A stretch of 5,725 nucleotides of DNA from positions 1 to 5,725 of the forward strand of contig JAKDLC010000150.1 of assembly GCA_030453055.1 (NCBI GenBank), read 5' to 3'. This stretch comes from Nitrosospira sp. Its GTDB lineage: Bacteria; Pseudomonadota; Gammaproteobacteria; Burkholderiales; Nitrosomonadaceae. Below are positions 1-5,725 of the stretch, piece after piece. Every line of letters begins with the position of its first letter. Position 1 is the stretch's first letter. The translations under genes were made by a program, and so were the position numbers. The notes under the pieces are model-generated. The model had not been told where the DNA came from. It made no database searches and saw only the letters and a list, made by a program, of their open reading frames with translations.

Positions 1-1223
<1,223 letters not shown>

Positions 1224-1255
1224 CAGGTTGCTAGACTTCTTAACCGAGTGTGTTC

Positions 1256-2140
1256 ATGCCGAAGATAACCAAAGCCGTTTTTCCCGTCGCGGGTATGGGT
1301 ACCCGTTTTCTGCCCGCTACCAAGGCCAGTCCCAAGGAAATGATGCCCATCGTAGATAAGCCACTGATCCAGTATGCCGTGGAAGAAGCTATCGCGGCGG
1401 GCATTACTGAAATGATTTTCATTACCGGACGCAATAAGCGCGCCATCGAAGATCATTTCGATAAGGCTTACGAAATGGAAACAGAGTTGGAGGTACGAGG
1501 TAAAAGCGATACGCTGGAAATCCTGCGAAGCATTCTGCCAAAAAACATTTCCTGCATTTATATCCGGCAGTCGGAGGCCCTGGGGTTGGGCCATGCGGTA
1601 TTATGTGCACGTCCCGCAGTAGGCAACGCGCCGTTTGCCGTGCTCCTGGCGGATGATTTGCTGGTTGGCGATGAGCCGATCATGCGGCAGATGACCGGGG
1701 TATATGAACAAAACGGCTGTTCGATACTGGCCGTGCAGAATGTCGAGCCGGCGGAGACGGTGAACTACGGTATCGTGAAATGCGGGCCGGGAATGAAAGG
1801 GCTGCACCCCATCACGGGCATGGTGGAGAAACCTGAACCCGAAGACGCGCCCTCGACGCTGGGCGTGGTGGGCCGTTACATCCTCACCCCAAAAATTTTC
1901 GAGCAATTGGAAAAAGTCAAACCAGGCGCGGGTGGAGAAATTCAATTGACTGACGGCATAGCCTCGCTGTTGCAGGAAGAACGGGCGCTTGCTTACGAAT
2001 TCTCGGGAATCCGGTACGATTGCGGAACCAAGATAGGCTACCTCAAGGCTACTATCGCGCTTGCGCTGGCGCATCCTGAGGTGGGCGCAGAGTTTACCGA
2101 CTATCTCGCTACTCAAGGTTATCGCACGCCTTCCGATTGA
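1256..2140 (+). CDS. galU: UTP--glucose-1-phosphate uridylyltransferase GalU
   Basis: This cytosolic enzyme makes UDP-glucose from UTP and glucose-1-phosphate, feeding lipopolysaccharide, exopolysaccharide and galactose metabolism. The 294-residue product has the usual bacterial GalU length. Visible motifs are the nucleotide-binding loop [18 protein letters not shown] (residues 12-29), [10 protein letters not shown] (109-118), the metal/sugar-phosphate LADD (131-134), VEKP with the conserved lysine (190-193), GVVGRYIL (203-210), GGEIQLTDG (226-234) and [10 protein letters not shown] (254-263). I chose ATG 1256 because [13 protein letters not shown] matches the family N-terminus. An in-frame GTG at 1250 would add only two residues. 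Neither start has a clear Shine-Dalgarno sequence, so translation may be modest or coupled to ligA. It lies 37 bases before hpt on the same strand. The family assignment is firm. Confidence 0.96.
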   Translation: MPKITKAVFPVAGMGTRFLPATKASPKEMMPIVDKPLIQYAVEEAIAAGITEMIFITGRNKRAIEDHFDKAYEMETELEVRGKSDTLEILRSILPKNISCIYIRQSEALGLGHAVLCARPAVGNAPFAVLLADDLLVGDEPIMRQMTGVYEQNGCSILAVQNVEPAETVNYGIVKCGPGMKGLHPITGMVEKPEPEDAPSTLGVVGRYILTPKIFEQLEKVKPGAGGEIQLTDGIASLLQEERALAYEFSGIRYDCGTKIGYLKATIALALAHPEVGAEFTDYLATQGYRTPSD

Positions 2141-2177
2141 AATTTCTTTCGCGAATATTGTCTGATATCCCATATTG

Positions 2178-2723
2178 ATGCTTTCTTCCGAAGAGGCAAT
2201 GAGAGTACTTGCCACCGCGGAGCAGATATATTCCGCGACCGTCGTATCGGAGACGATCCAACGCATGGCGCGGGACATTACGTCGGCGTTGTCCGGCAAG
2301 TACCCATTGGTATTGAGCGTGATGGGCGGAGCAGTGGTGTTTACCGGGCAATTGCTGCCGCTACTGGAATTTCCGCTTGATTTCGATTATCTCCACGTCA
2401 GCCGCTACAATAACGAAATACGGGGTGGCCCGATCAATTGGAAAGTGACGCCTCATGAAAACGTGAAGGACAGGGTGGTATTGGTGCTGGATGATGTTCT
2501 TGACGAGGGGATTACGCTTGCGGCAATCCGCGACTGGGTCATGAGTCAGGGTGCAGCGGCCTTTTACAGCGCGGTTTTCGCCGACAAGGACATCGGCCGA
2601 CCTAAGCCAATTGACGCGAATTTTGTTGGCGTCATGTTGCCGGATCGCTATGCGTTTGGCTTTGGAATGGATATACACGGTGCATGGCGGAACTTGCCGG
2701 CGATTTACGCGTTGAAAGATTAA
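2178..2723 (+). CDS. hpt: Hypoxanthine-guanine phosphoribosyltransferase
   Basis: A type I phosphoribosyltransferase of 181 residues. Members of this group transfer phosphoribose from PRPP to hypoxanthine or guanine, giving IMP or GMP in purine salvage. The PRPP-binding signature VLVLDDVLDEGITL is at residues 101-114, with the two acidic residues and the turn. VMGGAVVFTG (48-57) is the early PPi-loop region. The C-terminal PDRYAFGFGMD...RNLPAIYAL (155-179) is the base-recognition hallmark of hypoxanthine-guanine enzymes rather than of adenine or orotate enzymes. ATG 2178 is preferred; TTG 2175 adds one residue. ATG 2199 has AAGAGG in front, but with only two bases of spacing. The next gene starts nine bases after the stop and encodes a purine nucleoside phosphorylase-type enzyme whose expected base product is the substrate here. 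Preference for hypoxanthine over guanine cannot be read from the sequence. Confidence 0.92.
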   Translation: MLSSEEAMRVLATAEQIYSATVVSETIQRMARDITSALSGKYPLVLSVMGGAVVFTGQLLPLLEFPLDFDYLHVSRYNNEIRGGPINWKVTPHENVKDRVVLVLDDVLDEGITLAAIRDWVMSQGAAAFYSAVFADKDIGRPKPIDANFVGVMLPDRYAFGFGMDIHGAWRNLPAIYALKD

Positions 2724-2732
2724 ACTTAAACT

Positions 2733-3479
2733 ATGCTTGGCATCATTGGCGGCACTGGTATGGCCAAACTCGCCTGCCTTGAAATATCGCATCGGCAAAT
2801 TATGCGAACGCCTTATGGCGAGCCGTCAGGCCCGCTTACCTTTGGCGAAATCAATGACAATAAAGTCGTATTCCTTGCGCGCCATGGCTACGGCCACACG
2901 ATCCCGCCGCATGCGGTTAATTACCGCGCCAACCTGTGGGCGCTGCAATCATCGAATCTTTCACGAGTGATATCGGTCGCGTCGGTAGGCGGGATTCGCG
3001 CCGATTTCACGCCCGGCGTGATTGCCATTCCGGACCAGATTATTGATTACACCCACGGGCGCAAGTATACTTATTATGAAGGCATAGACAGGCCGGTTAC
3101 CCATATTGATTTCACGGAACCCTATTGCCCGATAATGCGTAAATGCCTGCTGGAAGCGGCAAAACGGGCGGACGAGAACGTAACTGACGGCGGTGTCTAT
3201 GGCGCCACCCAAGGGCCGCGCCTGGAAACCGCGGCCGAAATCAATCGGCTGGAGCGGGACGGGGCTGATATGGTAGGCATGACCGGCATGCCGGAAGCCG
3301 CACTGGCTAAGGAATTGGGCCTATGCTACGCGACCATCGCAGTGGTGGCGAACCATGCCGCCGGTCGTGAAACGAGCGCTCACGCTATCCGTCTGGAGGA
3401 TGCGCATGCCGTTTTAGAAGCGGCGATGGTCAGAGTCAGGAATATTCTCGAACGTGCGGTGGAGCTGAATGGCGATTAA
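2733..3479 (+). CDS. S-methyl-5'-thioinosine phosphorylase (PNP/MTAP family)
   Basis: A 248-residue phosphorylase of the trimeric PNP/MTAP family, cleaving a purine nucleoside with phosphate. Motifs are GGTG (6-9), LARHGYGH (48-55, phosphate binding), [14 protein letters not shown] (58-71), [15 protein letters not shown] (156-170), [12 protein letters not shown] (181-192) and VANHAAG (205-211). The asparagine N207 in NHAAG sits where 6-oxopurine phosphorylases carry Asn and true MTA phosphorylases carry Asp. With the family's GMTGMPEA and the short length, this resembles the methylthioinosine phosphorylase described in Pseudomonas aeruginosa (PA3004). The expected reaction is methylthioinosine plus phosphate to hypoxanthine plus 5-methylthioribose-1-phosphate. 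Nine bases separate it from hpt with no visible ribosome-binding site, suggesting translational coupling. Its 3' end overlaps def by 11 bases. Inosine/guanosine or MTA phosphorylase are the alternatives. The family is certain and the substrate likely. Confidence 0.88.
   Translation: MLGIIGGTGMAKLACLEISHRQIMRTPYGEPSGPLTFGEINDNKVVFLARHGYGHTIPPHAVNYRANLWALQSSNLSRVISVASVGGIRADFTPGVIAIPDQIIDYTHGRKYTYYEGIDRPVTHIDFTEPYCPIMRKCLLEAAKRADENVTDGGVYGATQGPRLETAAEINRLERDGADMVGMTGMPEAALAKELGLCYATIAVVANHAAGRETSAHAIRLEDAHAVLEAAMVRVRNILERAVELNGD
3461..3464 (+). promoter_or_regulatory. Shine-Dalgarno for def inside the preceding gene
   Basis: GGAG lies four bases before ATG 3469 and within the last codons of the thioinosine phosphorylase gene. 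It supports the 3469 start and the 11-base overlap, so def is probably translated by ribosomes finishing the upstream gene or reinitiating there. Confidence 0.6.
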
Positions 3480-4002
3480 GCCGGTATTGAGGATGGGCGA
3501 TCCCCGCTTGCTGGAAGTGGCGCGCACGGTGAAGGAATTCAGCACGCCCGAACTCAACGCCCTGATCCGGGATATGCACGACACCATGGAAGCGCAGGAG
3601 GGCGCCGGATTGGCCGCTCCACAGATAGGAGTCGACCTTCAGGTCGTGATATTCGGCGTGAAGCGCAATCCACGCTATCCCGACGCGGAGGAAGTGCCTT
3701 ACACTGTCCTGGTGAATCCCGAGTTGCAACCCCTCACACAGGAAATGGAACAGGATTGGGAGGGCTGCCTCAGCGTTCCCGGCATGCGTGGCATGGTGCC
3801 TCGTTTCGCCAGGCTGCGCTATCAGGGCTCGGATCAGTACGGTAGGTTCATAGACCGTACTGTGGGTGGGTTCCATGCCCGTGTCGTGCAACACGAGTGC
3901 GACCATTTGCAAGGTATTCTCTACCCGATGCGCATTACCGATTTTCGTACATTCGGATTTACCGACGTTTTGTTTCCGGATCAGGCGCCTATGGACGAGT
4001 AG
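3469..4002 (+). CDS. def: Peptide deformylase
   Basis: Peptide deformylase removes the formyl group from the initiator methionine of nascent proteins as they leave the ribosome. The 177-residue protein shows all three family motifs: [10 protein letters not shown] (45-54, motif 1), EGCLSVPG (98-105, motif 2, with metal-ligand Cys100) and QHECDHLQG (141-149, motif 3, an HExxH site with His142, Glu143 and His146). Length is close to the usual 165-180, so it should be active. ATG 3469 gives the canonical short N-terminus [14 protein letters not shown] and has GGAG in front. def is often followed by fmt; here it is the last gene of the + strand run and faces aroK. Def paralogues are common in proteobacteria, so this need not be the only copy. 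The tail after motif 3 ([16 protein letters not shown]) is ordinary for proteobacterial enzymes. Confidence 0.96.
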   Translation: MAIKPVLRMGDPRLLEVARTVKEFSTPELNALIRDMHDTMEAQEGAGLAAPQIGVDLQVVIFGVKRNPRYPDAEEVPYTVLVNPELQPLTQEMEQDWEGCLSVPGMRGMVPRFARLRYQGSDQYGRFIDRTVGGFHARVVQHECDHLQGILYPMRITDFRTFGFTDVLFPDQAPMDE

Positions 4003-4013
4003 GACGGAAAGAA

Positions 4014-4616
4014 TTAAAGCGAGCCATTCCAGTTATGCTGCGAGCAGGTCAGCTGTTGAGCTAACAATTGCGTCAGATGACGGGCGCTCCGTTTCCCGCT
4101 TTCAACGACGATATGCGCCGTTTCCCGGTAAAGCGGATCACGTTGAGTATAAAGCTCAGTCAATTTCCGGCGAGGATCCGAGGTTTGAAGCAATGGACGG
4201 TTTTTGTCCTGCCGGGTGCGTCGCCACAAGTCGTCAACTGTTGCTCGCAGATAAATCACAGTGCCGCTACGCTTTAACATCTCACGGTTTTCGCTGCTGA
4301 GTACGGCGCCACCTCCCGTGGCAAGCACGATATTTTCGGTTTTCACCAGTTGCAATAACATTTCTGTTTCGCGCTTGCGAAAACCGGTCTCACCTTCAAT
4401 TTCAAAAATTACCGGTATGCTGACACCGGTTCGTTTCTGGATTTCCCGATCCGAGTCCAAAAATGTTTTATTCAGGAAGCTGGCGAGAAGCTTGCCAACG
4501 GTAGTTTTCCCCGCGCCCATCATGCCCACCAGGAAAATGCTGCCGCTGCCTGTCTCATTTGCGTTATTTGCGTTGGCCGCAACGCTTAACGCCACTGTTG
4601 CATTATCGGAATTCAT
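4014..4616 (-). CDS. aroK: Shikimate kinase
   Basis: Shikimate kinase phosphorylates shikimate with ATP, the fifth step of the chorismate pathway to aromatic amino acids. The 200-residue product carries the Walker A loop GMMGAGKTT (31-39), the shikimate-binding LDSD (53-56), GETGFRKRE (75-83, binding arginine), the ATGGG loop (99-103), the lid NRPLL (139-143) and RDPLYRETA (159-167). Family members are usually about 170-190 residues; the excess is a 25-residue Asn/Ala/Ser-rich N-terminal leader that contains a duplicated nine-base unit. No later ATG lies before the Walker A region, so ATG at 4616 is kept, though it has no clear Shine-Dalgarno; a GTG at codon 8 is another option. Its stop is 11 bases from the def stop, tail to tail, so aroB does not follow it as it does in many proteobacteria. 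Function is certain; the exact start is less so. Confidence 0.94.
   Translation of the reverse strand: MNSDNATVALSVAANANNANETGSGSIFLVGMMGAGKTTVGKLLASFLNKTFLDSDREIQKRTGVSIPVIFEIEGETGFRKRETEMLLQLVKTENIVLATGGGAVLSSENREMLKRSGTVIYLRATVDDLWRRTRQDKNRPLLQTSDPRRKLTELYTQRDPLYRETAHIVVESGKRSARHLTQLLAQQLTCSQHNWNGSL
4557..4574 (-). repeat. 9-base tandem duplication in the aroK leader
   Basis: Two exact head-to-tail copies of ATTTGCGTT on the + strand (AACGCAAAT on the coding strand) lie in the aroK N-terminal leader, encoding the repeated tripeptide Asn-Ala-Asn. Being in frame, the duplication leaves the kinase domain intact. It looks like replication slippage in a dispensable tail. Confidence 0.8.
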
Positions 4617-4805
4617 GTGCGTAATTGTAACGGAAATGCCACAACGCGCGCACGTACGCCCCTTCCAATATCATTTCCGCCAGATTACGATAGCCGATCC
4701 CGTATTTACGTATTTACGATACCACCGGACACAACTCAGAATGATCTCATTAATCTCATAGAGTCTATTCTTACGTTTAAGGGAGGACTGACTGAATGAA
4801 AGACG
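4617..4805. other. Intergenic region upstream of aroK, with short direct repeats
   Basis: These 189 bases separate the aroK start from the higA stop, both on the - strand, so they should hold the aroK promoter and the end of the higBA transcript. I see no convincing -35/-10 pair and no hairpin followed by a T run. Visible are TTACG in several copies (4685, 4706, 4714 and 4771), TTACGATA twice (4685-4692 and 4714-4721), and ATCTCAT twice, nine bases apart (4744-4750 and 4753-4759). A 60-codon + strand frame from GTG 4617 ends at 4799, but nothing in it resembles a known protein. Confidence 0.5.
4701..4718. repeat. 8-base tandem repeat in the aroK upstream region
   Basis: CGTATTTA occurs twice head to tail, followed by a further CG. 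It is about 85-100 bases before the aroK start. Regular spacing of about one helical turn or less could suit a regulator, or it may be plain slippage. Confidence 0.6.
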
Positions 4806-5231
4806 TTACAAAAACAAATCCGCACGGACATGAAAACGATAAACAAGACGCTTTGCGATTTCTTTGCTGATTGAGCGATTACCGCTCAGGATGTCTAAAA
4901 TCCGGCTTTGCGGCGCGCACTCACCCAAATCTTCCTGTTTGAGCTCGTGCTGTTCCATCAGAAAACGCAGCACCTCCATGGGTTTCCCCTCCGGAATCTG
5001 GAAGTTCTCATCCTCGTAAGTCTTGACCTGATTTGCCAGATAATCCAGTACCTCGGCCAATGGGTGATCTTCCTTGTCACCGACTTCGTCGAGAAGGGTG
5101 TCGATCGTTGCACGAGCTTGTGCATAGTCCTCTTCATTGTTAACCGAAGTTACGCCTATTAGCCGCTTGAACGGAGTCCAAGCCTGCAGAATGGCGCTTG
5201 GTTCTGGCACCGCTTTATGTGGATGTCCCAT
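4806..5231 (-). CDS. higA: HigA-type antitoxin, helix-turn-helix regulator
   Basis: This 141-residue protein is the antitoxin of a type II toxin-antitoxin pair: it binds and silences HigB and is expected to repress the shared promoter. The C-terminal part (about 84-135) is a Cro/C1-like helix-turn-helix domain, starting PMEVLRFLMEQHELKQEDLG and continuing with RILDILSGNRSISKEIAKRL and YRFHV. This is the pattern of the HigA group that pairs with the E. coli-type HigB. The N-terminal 80 residues are acidic and Glu/Asp-rich (NNEEDYAQAR, DEVGDKEDHP), as in that group. I chose ATG 5231 because it overlaps the higB stop as TAATG and has AAGGA four bases upstream. A TTG at 5249 in the same frame would add six residues inside higB. 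The stop is TAA at 4806-4808, and no terminator is evident beyond it. Confidence 0.92.
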   Translation of the reverse strand: MGHPHKAVPEPSAILQAWTPFKRLIGVTSVNNEEDYAQARATIDTLLDEVGDKEDHPLAEVLDYLANQVKTYEDENFQIPEGKPMEVLRFLMEQHELKQEDLGECAPQSRILDILSGNRSISKEIAKRLVYRFHVRADLFL

Positions 5232-5524
5232 TATTTCCTTTTTTTCCAATGGCCATAGTCGTATTCCCCGTGCGTCAGCACGGCACGAATGAATACCTTG
5301 TAACGATTATAGTGAATAGCTGCAATCAACCTGTACTTATTGCCTCCGATGTTAAAGACAGTCAAGCCGTCCACGTAGTCAGCACTAGCGAAAGTTTCTC
5401 GTAAATCGTTGAAATTGATAAATATCTCACTCTCCATCGTATGATACCAAGCTTTTAATGAGCTTTCAGCATCTGGGAATCTTTCCCAGAATTCAACAAG
5501 AGCGGGTTTTGCAATGACATGCAT
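5231..5524 (-). CDS. higB: HigB-type toxin, RelE/ParE-fold mRNA interferase
   Basis: HigB toxins cleave mRNA, usually on the ribosome, and slow growth until HigA neutralises them. The 97-residue product is slightly shorter than E. coli HigB (about 104). It has the family N-terminus MHVIAKPAL and the conserved core FNIGGNKYRLIAAI (57-70), followed by FIRAVLTHGEYD (78-89), and it ends in a basic WKKRK tail. The open frame runs further upstream to beyond 5700, but those codons resemble nothing and cross the palindromic operator, so ATG 5524 is preferred. No strong Shine-Dalgarno precedes it; the toxin may be poorly translated or read from a short leader. Toxin-first order and the one-base overlap with higA are typical of this module. 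Base composition is low in GC compared with the housekeeping genes, in line with horizontal acquisition. Catalytic residues appear intact as far as the motifs show. Confidence 0.93.
   Translation of the reverse strand: MHVIAKPALVEFWERFPDAESSLKAWYHTMESEIFINFNDLRETFASADYVDGLTVFNIGGNKYRLIAAIHYNRYKVFIRAVLTHGEYDYGHWKKRK
5236..5240 (-). promoter_or_regulatory. Shine-Dalgarno that sets the higA start
   Basis: AAGGA on the - strand, four bases before ATG 5231 and within the last codons of higB. It favours this start over TTG 5249 and lets the antitoxin be translated efficiently behind the toxin, which itself lacks a clear site. Confidence 0.65.
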
Positions 5525-5534
5525 AGTACCATTG

Positions 5535-5551
5535 TATACCAAATTGGTATA
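5535..5551. promoter_or_regulatory. Palindromic operator of higBA
   Basis: TATACCAAATTGGTATA is a perfect inverted repeat with eight-base arms around a single central A, ten bases upstream of the higB start. Its place and symmetry fit an autoregulatory site for the HigA dimer. On the - strand the sequence TATACAAT (5538-5531) overlaps one arm and could serve as a -10 element, but no good -35 is found. An additional TACCATTG at 5527-5534 partly repeats a half-site. Binding is inferred from position, not shown. Confidence 0.65.
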
Positions 5552-5628
5552 TTGTGTATTAAAACTAGATTTATGAGGTCCATGTTGATCGTCTCGGCGT
5601 ACCCCGTCTCTCATGACCAGTTGAGTCA

Positions 5629-5654
5629 GTTGCGCAAACGAACGTTTGTGCAAC
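5629..5654 (+). other. Strong hairpin / imperfect inverted repeat
   Basis: Twelve-base arms (5629-5640 and 5643-5654) pair with one exception. As RNA on the + strand this is an 11-pair stem with a single G-U wobble and a GAAC loop; on the - strand the same position is an A-C mismatch. The arms hold the octamers TTGCGCAA (5630-5637) and TTGTGCAA (5646-5653). No T run follows on either strand, so it is not an intrinsic terminator. A protein-binding site or structured leader is possible. Confidence 0.6.
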
Positions 5655-5682
5655 AAAGCGCATCGCATCTTAAATAAAGGCA

Positions 5683-5715
5683 TTGCACGTTGCATAAATA
5701 TATTGCAATATTGCA
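5683..5715. repeat. Cluster of four TTGCA motifs with overlapping palindromes
   Basis: TTGCA occurs at 5683, 5690, 5703 and 5711. The last two form overlapping perfect 12-base palindromes, ATATTGCAATAT (5700-5711) and TGCAATATTGCA (5704-5715). Such an array in a gene-free stretch suggests a regulator's operator, but the gene it would control lies beyond the edge or is higBA itself. Confidence 0.5.
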
Positions 5716-5725
5716 TCCATTGGCA

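Larger units (their letters stand above)
5525..5725. other. Region upstream of higBA without a convincing gene
   Basis: These 201 bases are AT-rich near higB (18 of 60 G+C at 5521-5580). They contain the operator, a hairpin at 5629-5654 and a TTGCA cluster at 5683-5715. Frames present, such as the upstream extension of higB and a 31-codon + strand frame from ATG 5582 (GAGGT only two bases before it), show no known motif. A neighbouring gene's control region probably begins here and continues past the window edge. Confidence 0.45.

Noticed and set aside
1601..2299. 232-codon - strand frame across galU and hpt
   Set aside because: It runs antisense through two intact conserved genes and looks like a codon-bias shadow.
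4261..4761. 166-codon + strand frame opposite aroK
   Set aside because: It is antisense to an intact shikimate kinase and its product lacks any recognisable domain.
4617..4799. 60-codon + strand frame starting at GTG 4617 and touching ATG 4796 as ATGA
   Set aside because: It starts exactly against the aroK start codon, lacks a ribosome-binding site, fills the presumed promoter region and matches no family I know.
5629..5654. Hairpin as an intrinsic terminator or integron attC site
   Set aside because: No T run follows on either strand, and the ends do not fit the GTTRRRY/RYYYAAC core sites of attC.
5582..5677. 31-codon + strand frame in the gene-free right end
   Set aside because: Only two bases separate the GAGGT from the ATG and the predicted peptide has no recognisable features.
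5525..5716. Upstream extension of the higB frame adding about 64 codons
   Set aside because: HigB homologues begin at MHVI-like sequence; the extension crosses the palindromic operator and has no recognisable motif.

Overview
The window reads as chromosome of a Gram-negative proteobacterium, most likely a betaproteobacterium. The ligA-galU-hpt-thioinosine phosphorylase-def order and the protein flavour recall the Nitrosospira/Nitrosomonas group, but that is recollection rather than a search. The housekeeping part is moderately GC-rich (a hand count of 3541-3600 gives 37 of 60 G+C). The right end is clearly poorer (18 to 23 of 60 at 5281-5340, 5401-5460 and 5521-5580).

Left part (1-4002), all on the + strand: the 3' end of ligA (NAD-dependent DNA ligase, cut by the window edge), galU (UDP-glucose synthesis), a hypoxanthine-guanine phosphoribosyltransferase gene (hpt), a S-methyl-5'-thioinosine phosphorylase gene, and def (peptide deformylase). 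Gaps are 0-37 bases and the last two genes overlap by 11 bases, so this looks like one transcription unit, at least from galU to def. The hpt and thioinosine phosphorylase pair makes metabolic sense: the phosphorylase releases hypoxanthine from methylthioinosine, and Hpt turns hypoxanthine into IMP. Together they would recycle the purine of the polyamine by-product methylthioadenosine.

Middle (4014-4616), - strand: aroK (shikimate kinase) converges on def with only 11 bases between the stop codons, and aroB is not next to it. Its N-terminus carries an Asn/Ala-rich leader with a 9-base tandem duplication. The 189 bases upstream hold several short direct repeats and probably its promoter.

Right part (4806-5725), - strand: a compact higBA type II toxin-antitoxin module, toxin first, with a TAATG stop/start overlap. 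A perfect 17-base palindrome just before higB is the likely autoregulatory operator. The remaining 201 bases hold no convincing gene, but they contain a strong imperfect hairpin and an array of TTGCA palindromes. Lower GC and this layout fit a horizontally acquired module.

I found no wholly new system. The best second looks are the purine-salvage gene pair, the higBA operator, the A7 tract at the higB/higA junction, and the palindrome cluster at the right edge.
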